Positions 18,645 through 26,590 of a stretch of 64,000 bases of DNA are shown here, piece after piece (position 1 is the first letter of the stretch; the number at the start of each line of letters is the position of its first letter). The position numbers and the translations under genes were made by a program. The notes under the pieces were generated by a model. It did not search any database. It worked only from the letters and a program-made list of their open reading frames with translations, and was not told the DNA's origin. The stretch is from Promicromonospora sp. Populi (GTDB lineage: Bacteria > Actinomycetota > Actinomycetes > Actinomycetales > Cellulomonadaceae), in NCBI RefSeq assembly GCF_041081105.1, contig NZ_CP163528.1, positions 2,976,001 through 3,040,000 on the forward strand, read 5' to 3'.

Positions 18645-20563
18645 ACGTCGACGTGGGACCCGAGCAGCACGGTCCGGTCGCGCGGCAGGTTGAAGTGCTC
18701 GGCGGCGTCCGCGGTGATGAACGATGTCGCGATGAACAGGCGCCTGCGCCAGGTCGGCATCCTCGTCTCTGGTTCGTCGCCGAGCCGCAGCTCGATCCGG
18801 GACAGGAAGTACGTGGCGTTCTCGAGGTCGAGGTCCCCCTCGGTGTCGTCGGGCCCGAGCTGCGCGAGGGCCGCGGGGACGTCCGGCCGCTCGCCGTACC
18901 CGAACCGCACGGTCAGGTGGGTGATGCCGTCCTCGCCCTCTCCGAGGTGCTCGACGGTCACGCGTTCGTCGTCGGCGATGCGCGGGACGACGGCGATCTC
19001 CACGGCCACCACCGCCACGTGCTCGTGGCGCACATGGTTGTGCTCGACGTTGGAGCGCAGCGCCAGCGGCGCGGTCTCGCTCCCGCGGTTCAGGAAGATG
19101 GCCGTACCGCCGACCACCTGCACGGGCGCGGGCCGGTCCGTGAGGCCGTCCACGAACTCGCGCAGCGAGCCCTCCATGGCCTCTCGCCGAGCCGTGACCA
19201 CCTGGCGTCCGCGCTGCCACGTCGACATGACCGTGAAGGCGGTGACCGCGATGACCAGCGGGAGCCAGGCACCGTGCACGATCTTGGTCAGGTTGGCGGC
19301 GAGGAACAGGCCGTCGACCGCCAGCAGCACCACGGCCAAGGTCGCCAAGAACCACTTGGGCGTGCGCCAGGTGCGCCACGCGACGTAGAAGAACAGGATC
19401 GTCGCGATCGTGATGGTGCCTGTGACCGCCATGCCGAAGGCGTAGGCAAGGGAGGCCGAGTTGCGGAACGCGAAGACGAGGGTGAGCACCGAGACCATCA
19501 GCAGCCAGTTGATCCACGGGACGTAGATCTGGCCGTGCGAGGAGCGCGACGTGTGCAGGATCCGCAGCCGGGGCAGGTAGCCGAGCTGCGCGGCCTGGGC
19601 CGTCACGGAGAACGCGCCGGTGATGACGGCCTGCGATGCGATCACGGTCGCGGCGGTGGCGAGCACGACCATCGGGATCAGTGCCCAGTCCGGCGTCAGC
19701 AGGAAGAACGGCGCCGAGATGTTCGACTGGTCCTGGAGGATCAGCGCGCCCTGGCCCAGGTAGCTCAGCGTGCAGGCCGGGAACACGAGGAAGATCCACC
19801 CGACGGAGATGGGCCTGCGGCCGAAGTGCCCCATGTCGGCGTACAGGGCCTCCGCGCCGGTGACCGACAGCACGATCGCGGCCAGCGCGAAGAAGGCCAG
19901 GTCGAAGTGCCCGGCCAGGAACCCGAGCGCGTACGTGGGCGAGAGCGCCCGCAGGATCCCGGGCTCGCTCGTGATGCCCCACACGCCGAGGGCGGCGATC
20001 GCGACGAACCACGTGATCATGACCGGCCCGAACAGGCGCCCGACCGCCGCCGTCCCGAACTTCTGCGCGGCGAACAGGATGACGATGATCACCGCGGTGA
20101 CCGGGACGATCCAGCCCTCGAACGAGGGGTCGATGATCCGTAGGCCCTCCACCGCGGAGAGCACCGAGATGGCCGGCGTGATCATGCTGTCGCCGAGGAA
20201 CAGCGCGGCGCCGAACAGCCCGAGGCCCGCCAGCGTCATGGTCACCCGCGTCTTGCCCTTGGCGGCCCACCGGCGCAGCAGGGTGATCAGGGCCATGATC
20301 CCGCCCTCGCCGTCGTTGTCCACGCGCATCGCGAGGAGCACGTAGGTGACGGTGACGATGAGCATCACCGACCAGAAGATCAGCGAGACGACGCCGTAGA
20401 CGTTCTCGGTGGTGGCAGGCACCGGGTGCGGGTCTGCCGGGTTGAAGACCGTCTGGATGGTGTAGATCGGGCTGGTGCCGATGTCGCCGAACACAACACC
20501 GAGGGCGCCGACGACGACGGCGAGGCGCAGGACATCCGCCGGCCGGGATACGGGGTTGGTCAC
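18641..20563 (-). CDS. kup: KUP-family potassium uptake transporter
   Basis: 640 residues, full length for Kup. The N-terminal signature GALGVVFGDIGTSPIYTIQTVF starts the 12-helix membrane domain, with FLGDSMITPAISVLSAVEG following; a cytoplasmic C-terminal domain of about 180 residues ends the protein. It imports potassium with protons. The start MTNPVSR has no strong ribosome site in the 100 bp before it, and no ydaO-type c-di-AMP riboswitch fits in that gap. Encoded alone. Confidence 0.95.
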   Translation of the reverse strand: MTNPVSRPADVLRLAVVVGALGVVFGDIGTSPIYTIQTVFNPADPHPVPATTENVYGVVSLIFWSVMLIVTVTYVLLAMRVDNDGEGGIMALITLLRRWAAKGKTRVTMTLAGLGLFGAALFLGDSMITPAISVLSAVEGLRIIDPSFEGWIVPVTAVIIVILFAAQKFGTAAVGRLFGPVMITWFVAIAALGVWGITSEPGILRALSPTYALGFLAGHFDLAFFALAAIVLSVTGAEALYADMGHFGRRPISVGWIFLVFPACTLSYLGQGALILQDQSNISAPFFLLTPDWALIPMVVLATAATVIASQAVITGAFSVTAQAAQLGYLPRLRILHTSRSSHGQIYVPWINWLLMVSVLTLVFAFRNSASLAYAFGMAVTGTITIATILFFYVAWRTWRTPKWFLATLAVVLLAVDGLFLAANLTKIVHGAWLPLVIAVTAFTVMSTWQRGRQVVTARREAMEGSLREFVDGLTDRPAPVQVVGGTAIFLNRGSETAPLALRSNVEHNHVRHEHVAVVAVEIAVVPRIADDERVTVEHLGEGEDGITHLTVRFGYGERPDVPAALAQLGPDDTEGDLDLENATYFLSRIELRLGDEPETRMPTWRRRLFIATSFITADAAEHFNLPRDRTVLLGSHVDV

Positions 20564-20663
20564 CGGGGCACTTTATGGCGGAGGCCGTGCGACTCCGTGG
20601 ACCTTAACGGTTTCTTAACGCCGCGTCGTCGGGCACCGATCCCGGCCGGACTACCCGTCCACG

Positions 20664-21215
20664 TCAGCCGACGGCGTTGAAGACGCCGCCGACGATGACC
20701 GCCGTGATCGTCGTCCAGCCGACGATCGCGATCAGCTGCCAGAACAGGATGCGGGCCTTGCCGATGCCGGAGGCAGCGAGCATCGTGGCCGTGAAGTGCG
20801 TGGGCAGCAGCAGGGGGCCGAGCAGGCTCACGCCCGGCACGCCGTAACGCTCGTACGCGTGCTGGAACTTCGCCCGGCGCGCGGAGCCCCGGGTCTCGGC
20901 GGGGGCCTCGACCGGGGCCGCCTCCACGGCAGACCCGCTGCCGACGCCGTCCCGGGCGTATACCTTCGCGCGGTGCCGGGTCACGACGGCGTTGCGCGCA
21001 CCGGAGCTGAGCAGCACGAGCACGGCCACGCAGAGGAAGTTGCCGGCAATGGCGGCAATGGCGGCGACGACCGGGGGTACGCCGCCGACAATGCCGATCA
21101 GCACGCCTCCCTCACCCTCGATGAAGGGGACCGCGCCCGCAGCCGCGACGATGAGCGGCTGGACAAGCTCGGGCACCTGGGCAACGAAGTCCTGGAAGTT
21201 GTCGACGAGTGTCAT
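20664..21215 (-). CDS. Putative small multidrug export protein (COG2426-like)
   Basis: 183 residues from the ATG at 21215 with AGGAG upstream. About four hydrophobic helices with a polar, basic loop in the middle (KVYARDG to RRAKFQHAYERYG). The segments AAAGAVPFIEGEGGVLIG and VPGVSLLGPLLLPTHFTATMLAASGIG match the COG2426 family, named for possible export of small compounds but with no firm substrate. Divergent from the two-component system at 21371. Confidence 0.7.
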   Translation of the reverse strand: MTLVDNFQDFVAQVPELVQPLIVAAAGAVPFIEGEGGVLIGIVGGVPPVVAAIAAIAGNFLCVAVLVLLSSGARNAVVTRHRAKVYARDGVGSGSAVEAAPVEAPAETRGSARRAKFQHAYERYGVPGVSLLGPLLLPTHFTATMLAASGIGKARILFWQLIAIVGWTTITAVIVGGVFNAVG

Positions 21216-21338
21216 GGTGTGCTCCTGTCTGTGCGGGTCTCGGAGTGGTCCCGCTGTCTGACTCCAGTCCACCGGCTGGGCGCGCGACGCAGAAGTGCCG
21301 GGATGTCACTGCCTTCCGGGTGCTTCGCACACCCCATC

Positions 21339-21364
21339 CATGACATGTGTCATGCCCGTAGCCT
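21339..21364 (+). promoter_or_regulatory. Palindrome and leaderless promoter of the two-component system
   Basis: Perfect palindrome CATGACATGTGTCATG (21339-21354) directly before a TAGCCT -10-like element (21359-21364), which lies six bases from the ATG at 21371. This is the right form and place for self-regulation by the NarL-type response regulator. Confidence 0.6.
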
Positions 21365-21370
21365 GGGCGG

Positions 21371-22600
21371 ATGAGCAGCCAGCCCGGTCCAGCCACCGTG
21401 TCCGCGGCGGCGCAGGCGCGCAGCACGCTGCTGCTCACCCGGAGCATCAGCGCGACCTGGTGGTACGTGGCTTCGGCGGTCGTGTTCTTCGAGCTGGCGA
21501 TCCTCCTGCTCCTGGTGAACACCCTCGGCGAGTCCGGCTCCGGCGGCCTCACCGTCGCCGCCGTCGGCGTCGGCGGGCTGCTGTGGTTCGCGGCGACGCT
21601 GGTCCCGCTGTTCGACTACCGGCACCGGACGGACACGACGCCGCTGGTGGTCTGGCGGCGCCACCTCGCGCCGCTGCTGATCGGCGTGGTCTATGGGCTC
21701 ACGGCCGGGATCACCACCGGGGCCTGGGTGCTGGGCGTGCTGCCCGCGGTCCAGCTGGTCATGCTGCTGAACTGGCCGCCGGGCGTGCGCCTCCGGGTGG
21801 TGCTGGCCGCGACCGCGCTGCTCGTCGCGCTGTCGGTGGTCGACCTCCGGCTCACTCTCGGCGAGAGCAGCGCGAGCTGGTATCAGCTCCTCTTCCTCGC
21901 CGCTGCCCTTCCGGTCGTCACCGTCAGCTCGCTGTGGTGGTGGGACGTGCTCGTCACGCTCGACCGGGCGCGCGCCTCGGAGGCCAGGCTCGCGGCGACC
22001 CAGGAGCGGCTGCGGGTCGCGACGGACGTGCACGACCTGCAGGGGCACCACCTCCAGGTCATCGCCCTCCAGCTGGAGCTCGCCGAACGCGTCATGCCCC
22101 AGGATCCGGAGGCCGGCATGGAACAGCTGCGCGCGGCGCGGGCCAGCGTGGACGACGCGCGGCAGGGCACCCGCGACCTGGCCACCCGCTTCCGCTCCGT
22201 ACCGCTGCGCGACGAGCTCGCCAACGCGGTGGACCTGCTCCGCGCCGGCGGCACGAAGGCCGAGGCGACGGTGGATCCGGACGCGTCGCGGGCGCCGGCG
22301 TCGGCCCTCGGCCCGGTCATCCGAGAGACGACGACGAACGTGCTGCGCCACGGCGGCGGCGCGTGGGCACGCCTGTCCCTCACGCACTCGGGCGGGTCGT
22401 GGCGCTACGAGATCTCCAACGATGTCGCCGACGACGGCGCCGACGACGCGGGCGCGAGCGCCGGCGGCGCGGGCCTGGAGGGGCTAGCGCGACGGGCGGA
22501 AGAGGCAGGCGGGAACCTCGAGGTGCGGCGCGGGGGCGAGACGTTCACCGTGGTCGTCACGGTTCCGGCCGCAGGAGCCACAGGGGAGGACGCCGGATGA
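21371..22600 (+). CDS. Sensor histidine kinase, HisKA_3/DesK-like
   Basis: 409 residues. About five to six membrane helices (residues 25-195) are followed by a coiled linker and the HisKA_3 dimerisation domain with the phosphorylated H221 in RVATDVHDLQGHHLQVIALQLE. The ATP-binding domain has the N-box RETTTNVLRHG and a G-box GAGLEGLARR. No external sensor domain, so it probably senses the membrane state, as DesK does. The stop overlaps the start of its response regulator. Probably a leaderless message. Confidence 0.9.
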   Translation: MSSQPGPATVSAAAQARSTLLLTRSISATWWYVASAVVFFELAILLLLVNTLGESGSGGLTVAAVGVGGLLWFAATLVPLFDYRHRTDTTPLVVWRRHLAPLLIGVVYGLTAGITTGAWVLGVLPAVQLVMLLNWPPGVRLRVVLAATALLVALSVVDLRLTLGESSASWYQLLFLAAALPVVTVSSLWWWDVLVTLDRARASEARLAATQERLRVATDVHDLQGHHLQVIALQLELAERVMPQDPEAGMEQLRAARASVDDARQGTRDLATRFRSVPLRDELANAVDLLRAGGTKAEATVDPDASRAPASALGPVIRETTTNVLRHGGGAWARLSLTHSGGSWRYEISNDVADDGADDAGASAGGAGLEGLARRAEEAGGNLEVRRGGETFTVVVTVPAAGATGEDAG

Positions 22601-23199
22601 TCCGGGTGCTGCTCGCCGATGACGAGGGGATGATCCGGTCGGCGCTGGCCGCGCTGCTGCGCCTGGAGCCGGATATCGAGGTGGTGGCGGAGTGCGCCGA
22701 CGGCGCGGAGGCGGTGGCCGAGGCCGAGCGGCTGAAGCCGGACGTCTGCCTGCTGGACCTCGAGATGCCGCAGCTTGACGGTGTCGAGGTCACCGCACGG
22801 CTGAACCGCACGATCGCCACCCGGTGTGTGATCGTCACGCGCCATGCCCGACCGGGTGTCCTGCGGCGAGCGCTGGTCTCGGGGGCCGCCGGGTTCCTGC
22901 CCAAGTCCCGCGGCGCCGACGAGGTAGCGGCAGTCATCCGTCGCGTGGCCGCGGGCCGGCGCTACATCGATCCGGAGGTCGCCGCCGACGCGCTGAGCGA
23001 CGAACGCTCACCGCTGACCGACCGTGAGCTCGACGTGCTGCGCGCCGGCCGACGCGGCGAGACGAACCAGCAGATCGCGCGCACCCTGTCCCTCGCCCCG
23101 GGCACGGTGCGCAACCACGTCTCCACGGTGCTGGGCAAGCTCGCGGTAGACACCCGTCAGCAGGCCGTGCTCCTCGCGGAGGAGCGCGGCTGGATCTGA
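22597..23199 (+). CDS. NarL/DesR-type response regulator
   Basis: 200 residues, start overlapping the kinase stop. The receiver domain has the acidic pair in VLLADDEGM and the phosphorylated D54 in VCLLDLEMPQLDG; the last conserved Lys is in FLPKSRG. The C-terminal LuxR-type helix-turn-helix is LTDRELDVLRAGRRGETNQQIARTLSLAPGTVRNHVSTVLGKL. It is the partner of the kinase before it. Target genes are unknown; the palindrome at 21339 is the best candidate site. Confidence 0.92.
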   Translation: MIRVLLADDEGMIRSALAALLRLEPDIEVVAECADGAEAVAEAERLKPDVCLLDLEMPQLDGVEVTARLNRTIATRCVIVTRHARPGVLRRALVSGAAGFLPKSRGADEVAAVIRRVAAGRRYIDPEVAADALSDERSPLTDRELDVLRAGRRGETNQQIARTLSLAPGTVRNHVSTVLGKLAVDTRQQAVLLAEERGWI

Positions 23200-23304
23200 C
23201 GGAAGATGGGCGTATCACACCCAAATTTCGATGAATCCTCATTCACAGCGAAACTGGTGCACAGCCGGTCAAGACCGGACAGTGTTTGCACAGGGGGCAG
23301 GTTC

Positions 23305-23559
23305 GTGTCGATCACCAGTGACGTGCGATTAGACGACTTGGACGCCGAGCTGAGCGTCCTCGACGTCAGCAAGCCGGAGTGCCGCTCCACCCGCGCCGCG
23401 ATGCACGCCTATCTCGACAGGCGCCTCCACGATCGCCGCCAGCACCTCCTCGAGGTCCACCTGGACAGCTGCCCCGGGTGCATCCGCGCCTTCATCGACA
23501 TCCGCCAGGTCTCCTGGACGCGGCGCGCCGTGGCCGGCGTCGTCGGCGTCGCCGAATAG
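23305..23559 (+). CDS. Small zinc-finger (zf-HC2-like) protein
   Basis: 84 residues from the GTG at 23305, with AGGGGGCAGG upstream (an ATG at 23206 would add 33 residues). The core ECRSTRAAMHAYLDRRLHDRRQHLLEVHLDSCPGC has the Cys-His-Cys-Cys spacing of the zinc-binding anti-sigma fold. No membrane helix and no sigma factor gene next to it, so it may act as a soluble anti-sigma-like protein on a sigma factor encoded elsewhere. Isolated gene; function is inferred from fold only. Confidence 0.62.
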   Translation: MSITSDVRLDDLDAELSVLDVSKPECRSTRAAMHAYLDRRLHDRRQHLLEVHLDSCPGCIRAFIDIRQVSWTRRAVAGVVGVAE

Positions 23560-23613
23560 CCGGCGTCGAACCACCGGCGTCGAACAATGAAGTGCGGCGG
23601 CCGGCAGGCCGCG

Positions 23614-24300
23614 TCAGTCAGCCTCGACGCTGGTCGTGTGGTGCGGCGTACCCACCGGCTTGGACTCGCTCGACCCCCGCTGGCGCAGGAAGATCGCGAA
23701 CGTCACCATCGCGCCGACAGCCAGGAACTCGGACTGCCAGTTCTGCAGTGTGCGGTTCCAGAACTCCGGTGAGACCACGTACTGGGCCCAGGCCTGGGCG
23801 GGAGCGCCGTGGAGGGCGGCCTCCTCGTTGGCGACGACGTGCCCGGCGAGCGACTGAGCCAGCCACGACAGCAGAAAAATCCCGCCCATGACGAGCAGGA
23901 GAGAGTTGGAGTAGAGCCAGAGCCGGACGCCCCGGACACGTGCCCACGACGGGGAGTCGGGGCGCGCGAACTCCCCGACGAGCTGCTCCGCATCCGAGCC
24001 GACGCCCTCGTCCCCCGGTTTCTTCGACTCCGGAGAACCGCGCTGGACCAGCCAGATCGTCGCGAAGATGAACATGAAGAACTGCAGGAACTCCGACTGC
24101 CAGTTCTCGGCGACGTCGACGAGGAAGCTGGACGAGCTGATGTAGTCGAGATAACCGACCGGTGCCGCACCGTGCTGTGCGAGCTGCTCGGTCTCGTACG
24201 CGTGGCCGGCGATCGACTGCCCGACCAGGGTCAGGAGGAAGAGCCCGAGGAACGCGAGGCTGAGTCCGTTGTCGCGAAGGAAGGTGCGCGCGCTCATCAT
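23614..24300 (-). CDS. DUF6766 family four-helix membrane protein
   Basis: 228 residues with an internal duplication. Each half has a hydrophobic helix ending LLTLVGQSIAGHAY or LLSWLAQSLAGHVV, then a region ending in an ENWQSEFLQ- or NWQSEFLAV-like motif, then a second helix and a basic end (QRGSPESK, QRGSSESK). This matches the DUF6766 family, common in actinobacteria and without known function. The ATG at 24300 lies 4 bp after a small open frame that carries the real ribosome site of the unit. Confidence 0.75.
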   Translation of the reverse strand: MMSARTFLRDNGLSLAFLGLFLLTLVGQSIAGHAYETEQLAQHGAAPVGYLDYISSSSFLVDVAENWQSEFLQFFMFIFATIWLVQRGSPESKKPGDEGVGSDAEQLVGEFARPDSPSWARVRGVRLWLYSNSLLLVMGGIFLLSWLAQSLAGHVVANEEAALHGAPAQAWAQYVVSPEFWNRTLQNWQSEFLAVGAMVTFAIFLRQRGSSESKPVGTPHHTTSVEAD

Positions 24301-24304
24301 CCCG

Positions 24305-24412
24305 TCACCGCCCCGCCAGCGGCAGGACGATCATGACGGCGAGACCGGCGGCGATGATCAGGACCAGGGTCCAGAACATCGCTCGCCCACCGGGCACCGG
24401 ACCAGTACTCAT
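24305..24412 (-). CDS. 35-residue single-helix membrane peptide
   Basis: Start ATG 24412 with an AAGGAG ribosome site at good spacing, stop TGA at 24305, 4 bp before the DUF6766 start. The product has a polar start (MSTGPVPGGR), one 20-residue hydrophobic helix (FWTLVLIIAAGLAVMIVLPL) and ends AGR. Too small for family assignment, but the strong ribosome site and the operon position favour a real gene, perhaps a partner of the DUF6766 protein. Confidence 0.6.
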   Translation of the reverse strand: MSTGPVPGGRAMFWTLVLIIAAGLAVMIVLPLAGR

Positions 24413-24482
24413 CCCAGCTCCTTCCGCGCAGCTTCCGGACCTCGACCTTAAACATTGTCAGTGACCGGGGCGGCAGGGAGAT

Positions 24483-25196
24483 CTAGCCGGCCCCCTCGAC
24501 AGCGTCGCCTCGGACGTCGCTGGGCGGGACCGGTTCGGCCAGGAACGCATCGATCGCCTCAGGCGTCGGGAACGTCGTGACGTCCGGCCCCGCGAACAGG
24601 TGCACCAGCGAGTACGCGATGTCGCGAACCGCGATGTTCGCCGCGTTCGAGGCCTGGCGCAGCAGGTCGAACGCAGCCTTCTCCTCGACGCCGTGCACCA
24701 CCATGAGCACGCCCTTGGCCTGCTCGATCACCGCACTCCGCTCGGCCGACGCACGGATGGAGGCCGTCGCCTCCCGGGCTGCCGCCTCCCGGTGCGATTC
24801 CGTGACGTCGATGAAGTAGCCGAACAGCTCGGTGACCCGGCCCGTGCCAGGATCGCGCCGACCCTGCCCGGTGACGGCGAGCGTCCGGATGTTGCCCTTG
24901 GCGTCGAGAATGCGGTGCACCGAGCTGAACGTCTGTCCGGTCGCGGCCGCATGCCGCAGCACGCCGTCGACCCGCCCCCGGTCGTCGGGGTGCTTGTGGG
25001 ACAGCATGAGGGGAGTCGTGGGCACGATCTCGCCGGGCTCGAAGCCGTGCATCACGTACACCTCGTCCGACCACGCCCACTCGCCCGTCGCGAGGTCCAG
25101 TCGGTACCGGCCGACCGGCGGGCGACCTCCCCCTTCGAGCAATTGCTCGACCATTCGGTCCAGCGGCGGCCCATCAGGCATCTGCGCAGAGTTCAC
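24483..25196 (-). CDS. PAS-ANTAR domain RNA-binding regulator, copy 1
   Basis: 237 residues from the GTG at 25196 (GGAAGG upstream). N-terminal PAS domain (about residues 25-140): RYRLDLATGEWAWSDEVYVMHGF to VTGQGRRDPGTGRVTELFGYFIDVT. The C-terminal ANTAR domain (about 160-215) has RSAVIEQAKGVLMVVHGVEEKAAFDLLRQ. ANTAR proteins bind paired stem-loops in mRNA leaders and prevent termination; the PAS fold would sense a small ligand or redox state. A homologue lies just upstream on the same strand. Confidence 0.88.
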   Translation of the reverse strand: MNSAQMPDGPPLDRMVEQLLEGGGRPPVGRYRLDLATGEWAWSDEVYVMHGFEPGEIVPTTPLMLSHKHPDDRGRVDGVLRHAAATGQTFSSVHRILDAKGNIRTLAVTGQGRRDPGTGRVTELFGYFIDVTESHREAAAREATASIRASAERSAVIEQAKGVLMVVHGVEEKAAFDLLRQASNAANIAVRDIAYSLVHLFAGPDVTTFPTPEAIDAFLAEPVPPSDVRGDAVEGAG

Positions 25197-25295
25197 GGAA
25201 CACCTTCCAGGGCGAGTTCGGCCAACCAGCGCTGCGAACACTACCGACATTCGCGCTAGATCAGTGCACGGCGCCCGCGACGGGCGGACCCGGTT

Positions 25296-26066
25296 TCACA
25301 CCGGGTCGGTGCGCCGCCGCCGGGTAAGCATCGCGTCGTGTGCGCGCGGCCGGCCCATCGGCCGGACGGCGTCGAGCGCTCGGCTCAGCGCAGCCTTCGT
25401 GACGCCGGGCCGCTCCTCGGCCCGCAGCGCAGCCATCACCTGGTCGGCCACCGAGCGCAGCGGCACACCGACCGTGCCCGCGACGTCGCGCAGGATCTGC
25501 TCGGCGGCGCCTTCGTCCACACCGCGCACCGCGGAAATGACGCCCTTGGCCTGCTCGATTACGGCCTGGCTCACGAACGCCCGGTCCACCAGCCCCTTCG
25601 ACCGGCGATTCATCGCCTCCTTCTGGGCCGGAGTCACGTCCACCACGTAGCCGGCCACCTCCGGAGACCCGTCGGACACTCCTCGTTGGCCCTGGCCGAT
25701 GACGACGACCGAACGCGAGCGCCCGGCCTTGTCCACTATGCGGTGCGCGCAGGCAAACGGCCGGCCGGTCCGGAGGGCCTCGCCGGCGGCTCGCAGCACG
25801 CGGGCCCGGTCGTCGGGGTGCTTGCGGGAGCGCAGCGCATCCAGGCTCGGCTCCACCTCGTGCCGCTTCCAGCCGTGCATCGTGTAGACCTCGTCGGACC
25901 ACCACCAGTCTCCCGAGGCGAGGCCGACTCGGTAGCGACCGATCAGCAGACTGGTCCCGAGGCCGAGAGCTGCGGCCAGCTCGATCGCCGAGATCATCGG
26001 CTGCGAGGCGGTGTCACCCGCGGACTGCTCGACGAGGGCAAGGTTGGTCTGGTTGTAGGGGGACAT
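25296..26066 (-). CDS. PAS-ANTAR domain RNA-binding regulator, copy 2
   Basis: 256 residues from the ATG at 26066 (GGGAGG upstream). Same order as its neighbour: PAS with RYRVGLASGDWWWSDEVYTMHGW and the ANTAR domain with SQAVIEQAKGVISAVRGVDEGAAEQILRD. About 45 extra basic residues follow ANTAR (ALDAVRPMGRPRAHDAMLTRRRR). The stop lies in a hairpin (25287-25307, GACCCGG/CCGGGTC) that may end transcription before copy 1. The two are clear paralogues, probably with different signals or RNA targets. Confidence 0.87.
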   Translation of the reverse strand: MSPYNQTNLALVEQSAGDTASQPMISAIELAAALGLGTSLLIGRYRVGLASGDWWWSDEVYTMHGWKRHEVEPSLDALRSRKHPDDRARVLRAAGEALRTGRPFACAHRIVDKAGRSRSVVVIGQGQRGVSDGSPEVAGYVVDVTPAQKEAMNRRSKGLVDRAFVSQAVIEQAKGVISAVRGVDEGAAEQILRDVAGTVGVPLRSVADQVMAALRAEERPGVTKAALSRALDAVRPMGRPRAHDAMLTRRRRTDPV

Positions 26067-26272
26067 GTGGACCTCCCAGATCCGTCCTGGACCTGGAGCC
26101 GCTTCATGACCCCGGACCTTGAGTGTAGGGCGGTTCGGAGAAATCGGACAGTCGAGCGGCGGTCGGGAGGCATCCCGACCTGCAGTTCCGCGGGATGCGA
26201 GCCGTCCAGGATCGCGCCATGGTGGAGGTGAACGGTCAGCCCGAGCGAACCCCGAGGGGACGGAGCGAAGCC

Positions 26273-26542
26273 ATGCCGAAGCGTCAACCTGGCCCGAGCG
26301 TGAAGGACAAGGAGCTCTACGAGAAGCTGCGTGACGAGGGCAGCTCGAAGGAGAAGGCGGCACGCATCGCGAATGCCGCAGCGGCCACGTCGCGCAAGAG
26401 CGTGGGCCGCAAGGGCGGCAAGGCCGGGGATTACGACGACTGGTCAGTCGAAAAGCTGCGCAAGCGTGCGGCCGAGATCGGCATCCCCGGGCGCTCCAAG
26501 ATGCGCAAGGGCGAACTCATCGAGGCGCTGCGGTCCCACTGA
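26273..26542 (+). CDS. Small basic protein with Rho-N-like C-terminus
   Basis: 89 residues from the ATG at 26273; earlier in-frame starts exist (26219) but read as non-coding. The N-terminal half (MPKRQPGPSVKDKELYEKLRDEGSSKEKAARIANA) is charged and helical. The C-terminal half, WSVEKLRKRAAEIGIPGRSKMRKGELIEALRSH, is a Rho N-terminal/SAP-like helix-extended-helix that binds nucleic acid. Such proteins are common in actinobacteria next to stress genes; the exact role is unknown. Divergent from the ANTAR genes. Confidence 0.72.
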   Translation: MPKRQPGPSVKDKELYEKLRDEGSSKEKAARIANAAAATSRKSVGRKGGKAGDYDDWSVEKLRKRAAEIGIPGRSKMRKGELIEALRSH

Positions 26543-26590
26543 GGGAGAACGCCAGATGCGAGTGCCCCGCACCGGTGCAAGCGTGACGTC

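Noticed and set aside
20564..20663. Possible c-di-AMP (ydaO) riboswitch before kup
   Set aside because: The 100-bp gap is too short and shows none of the conserved stems.
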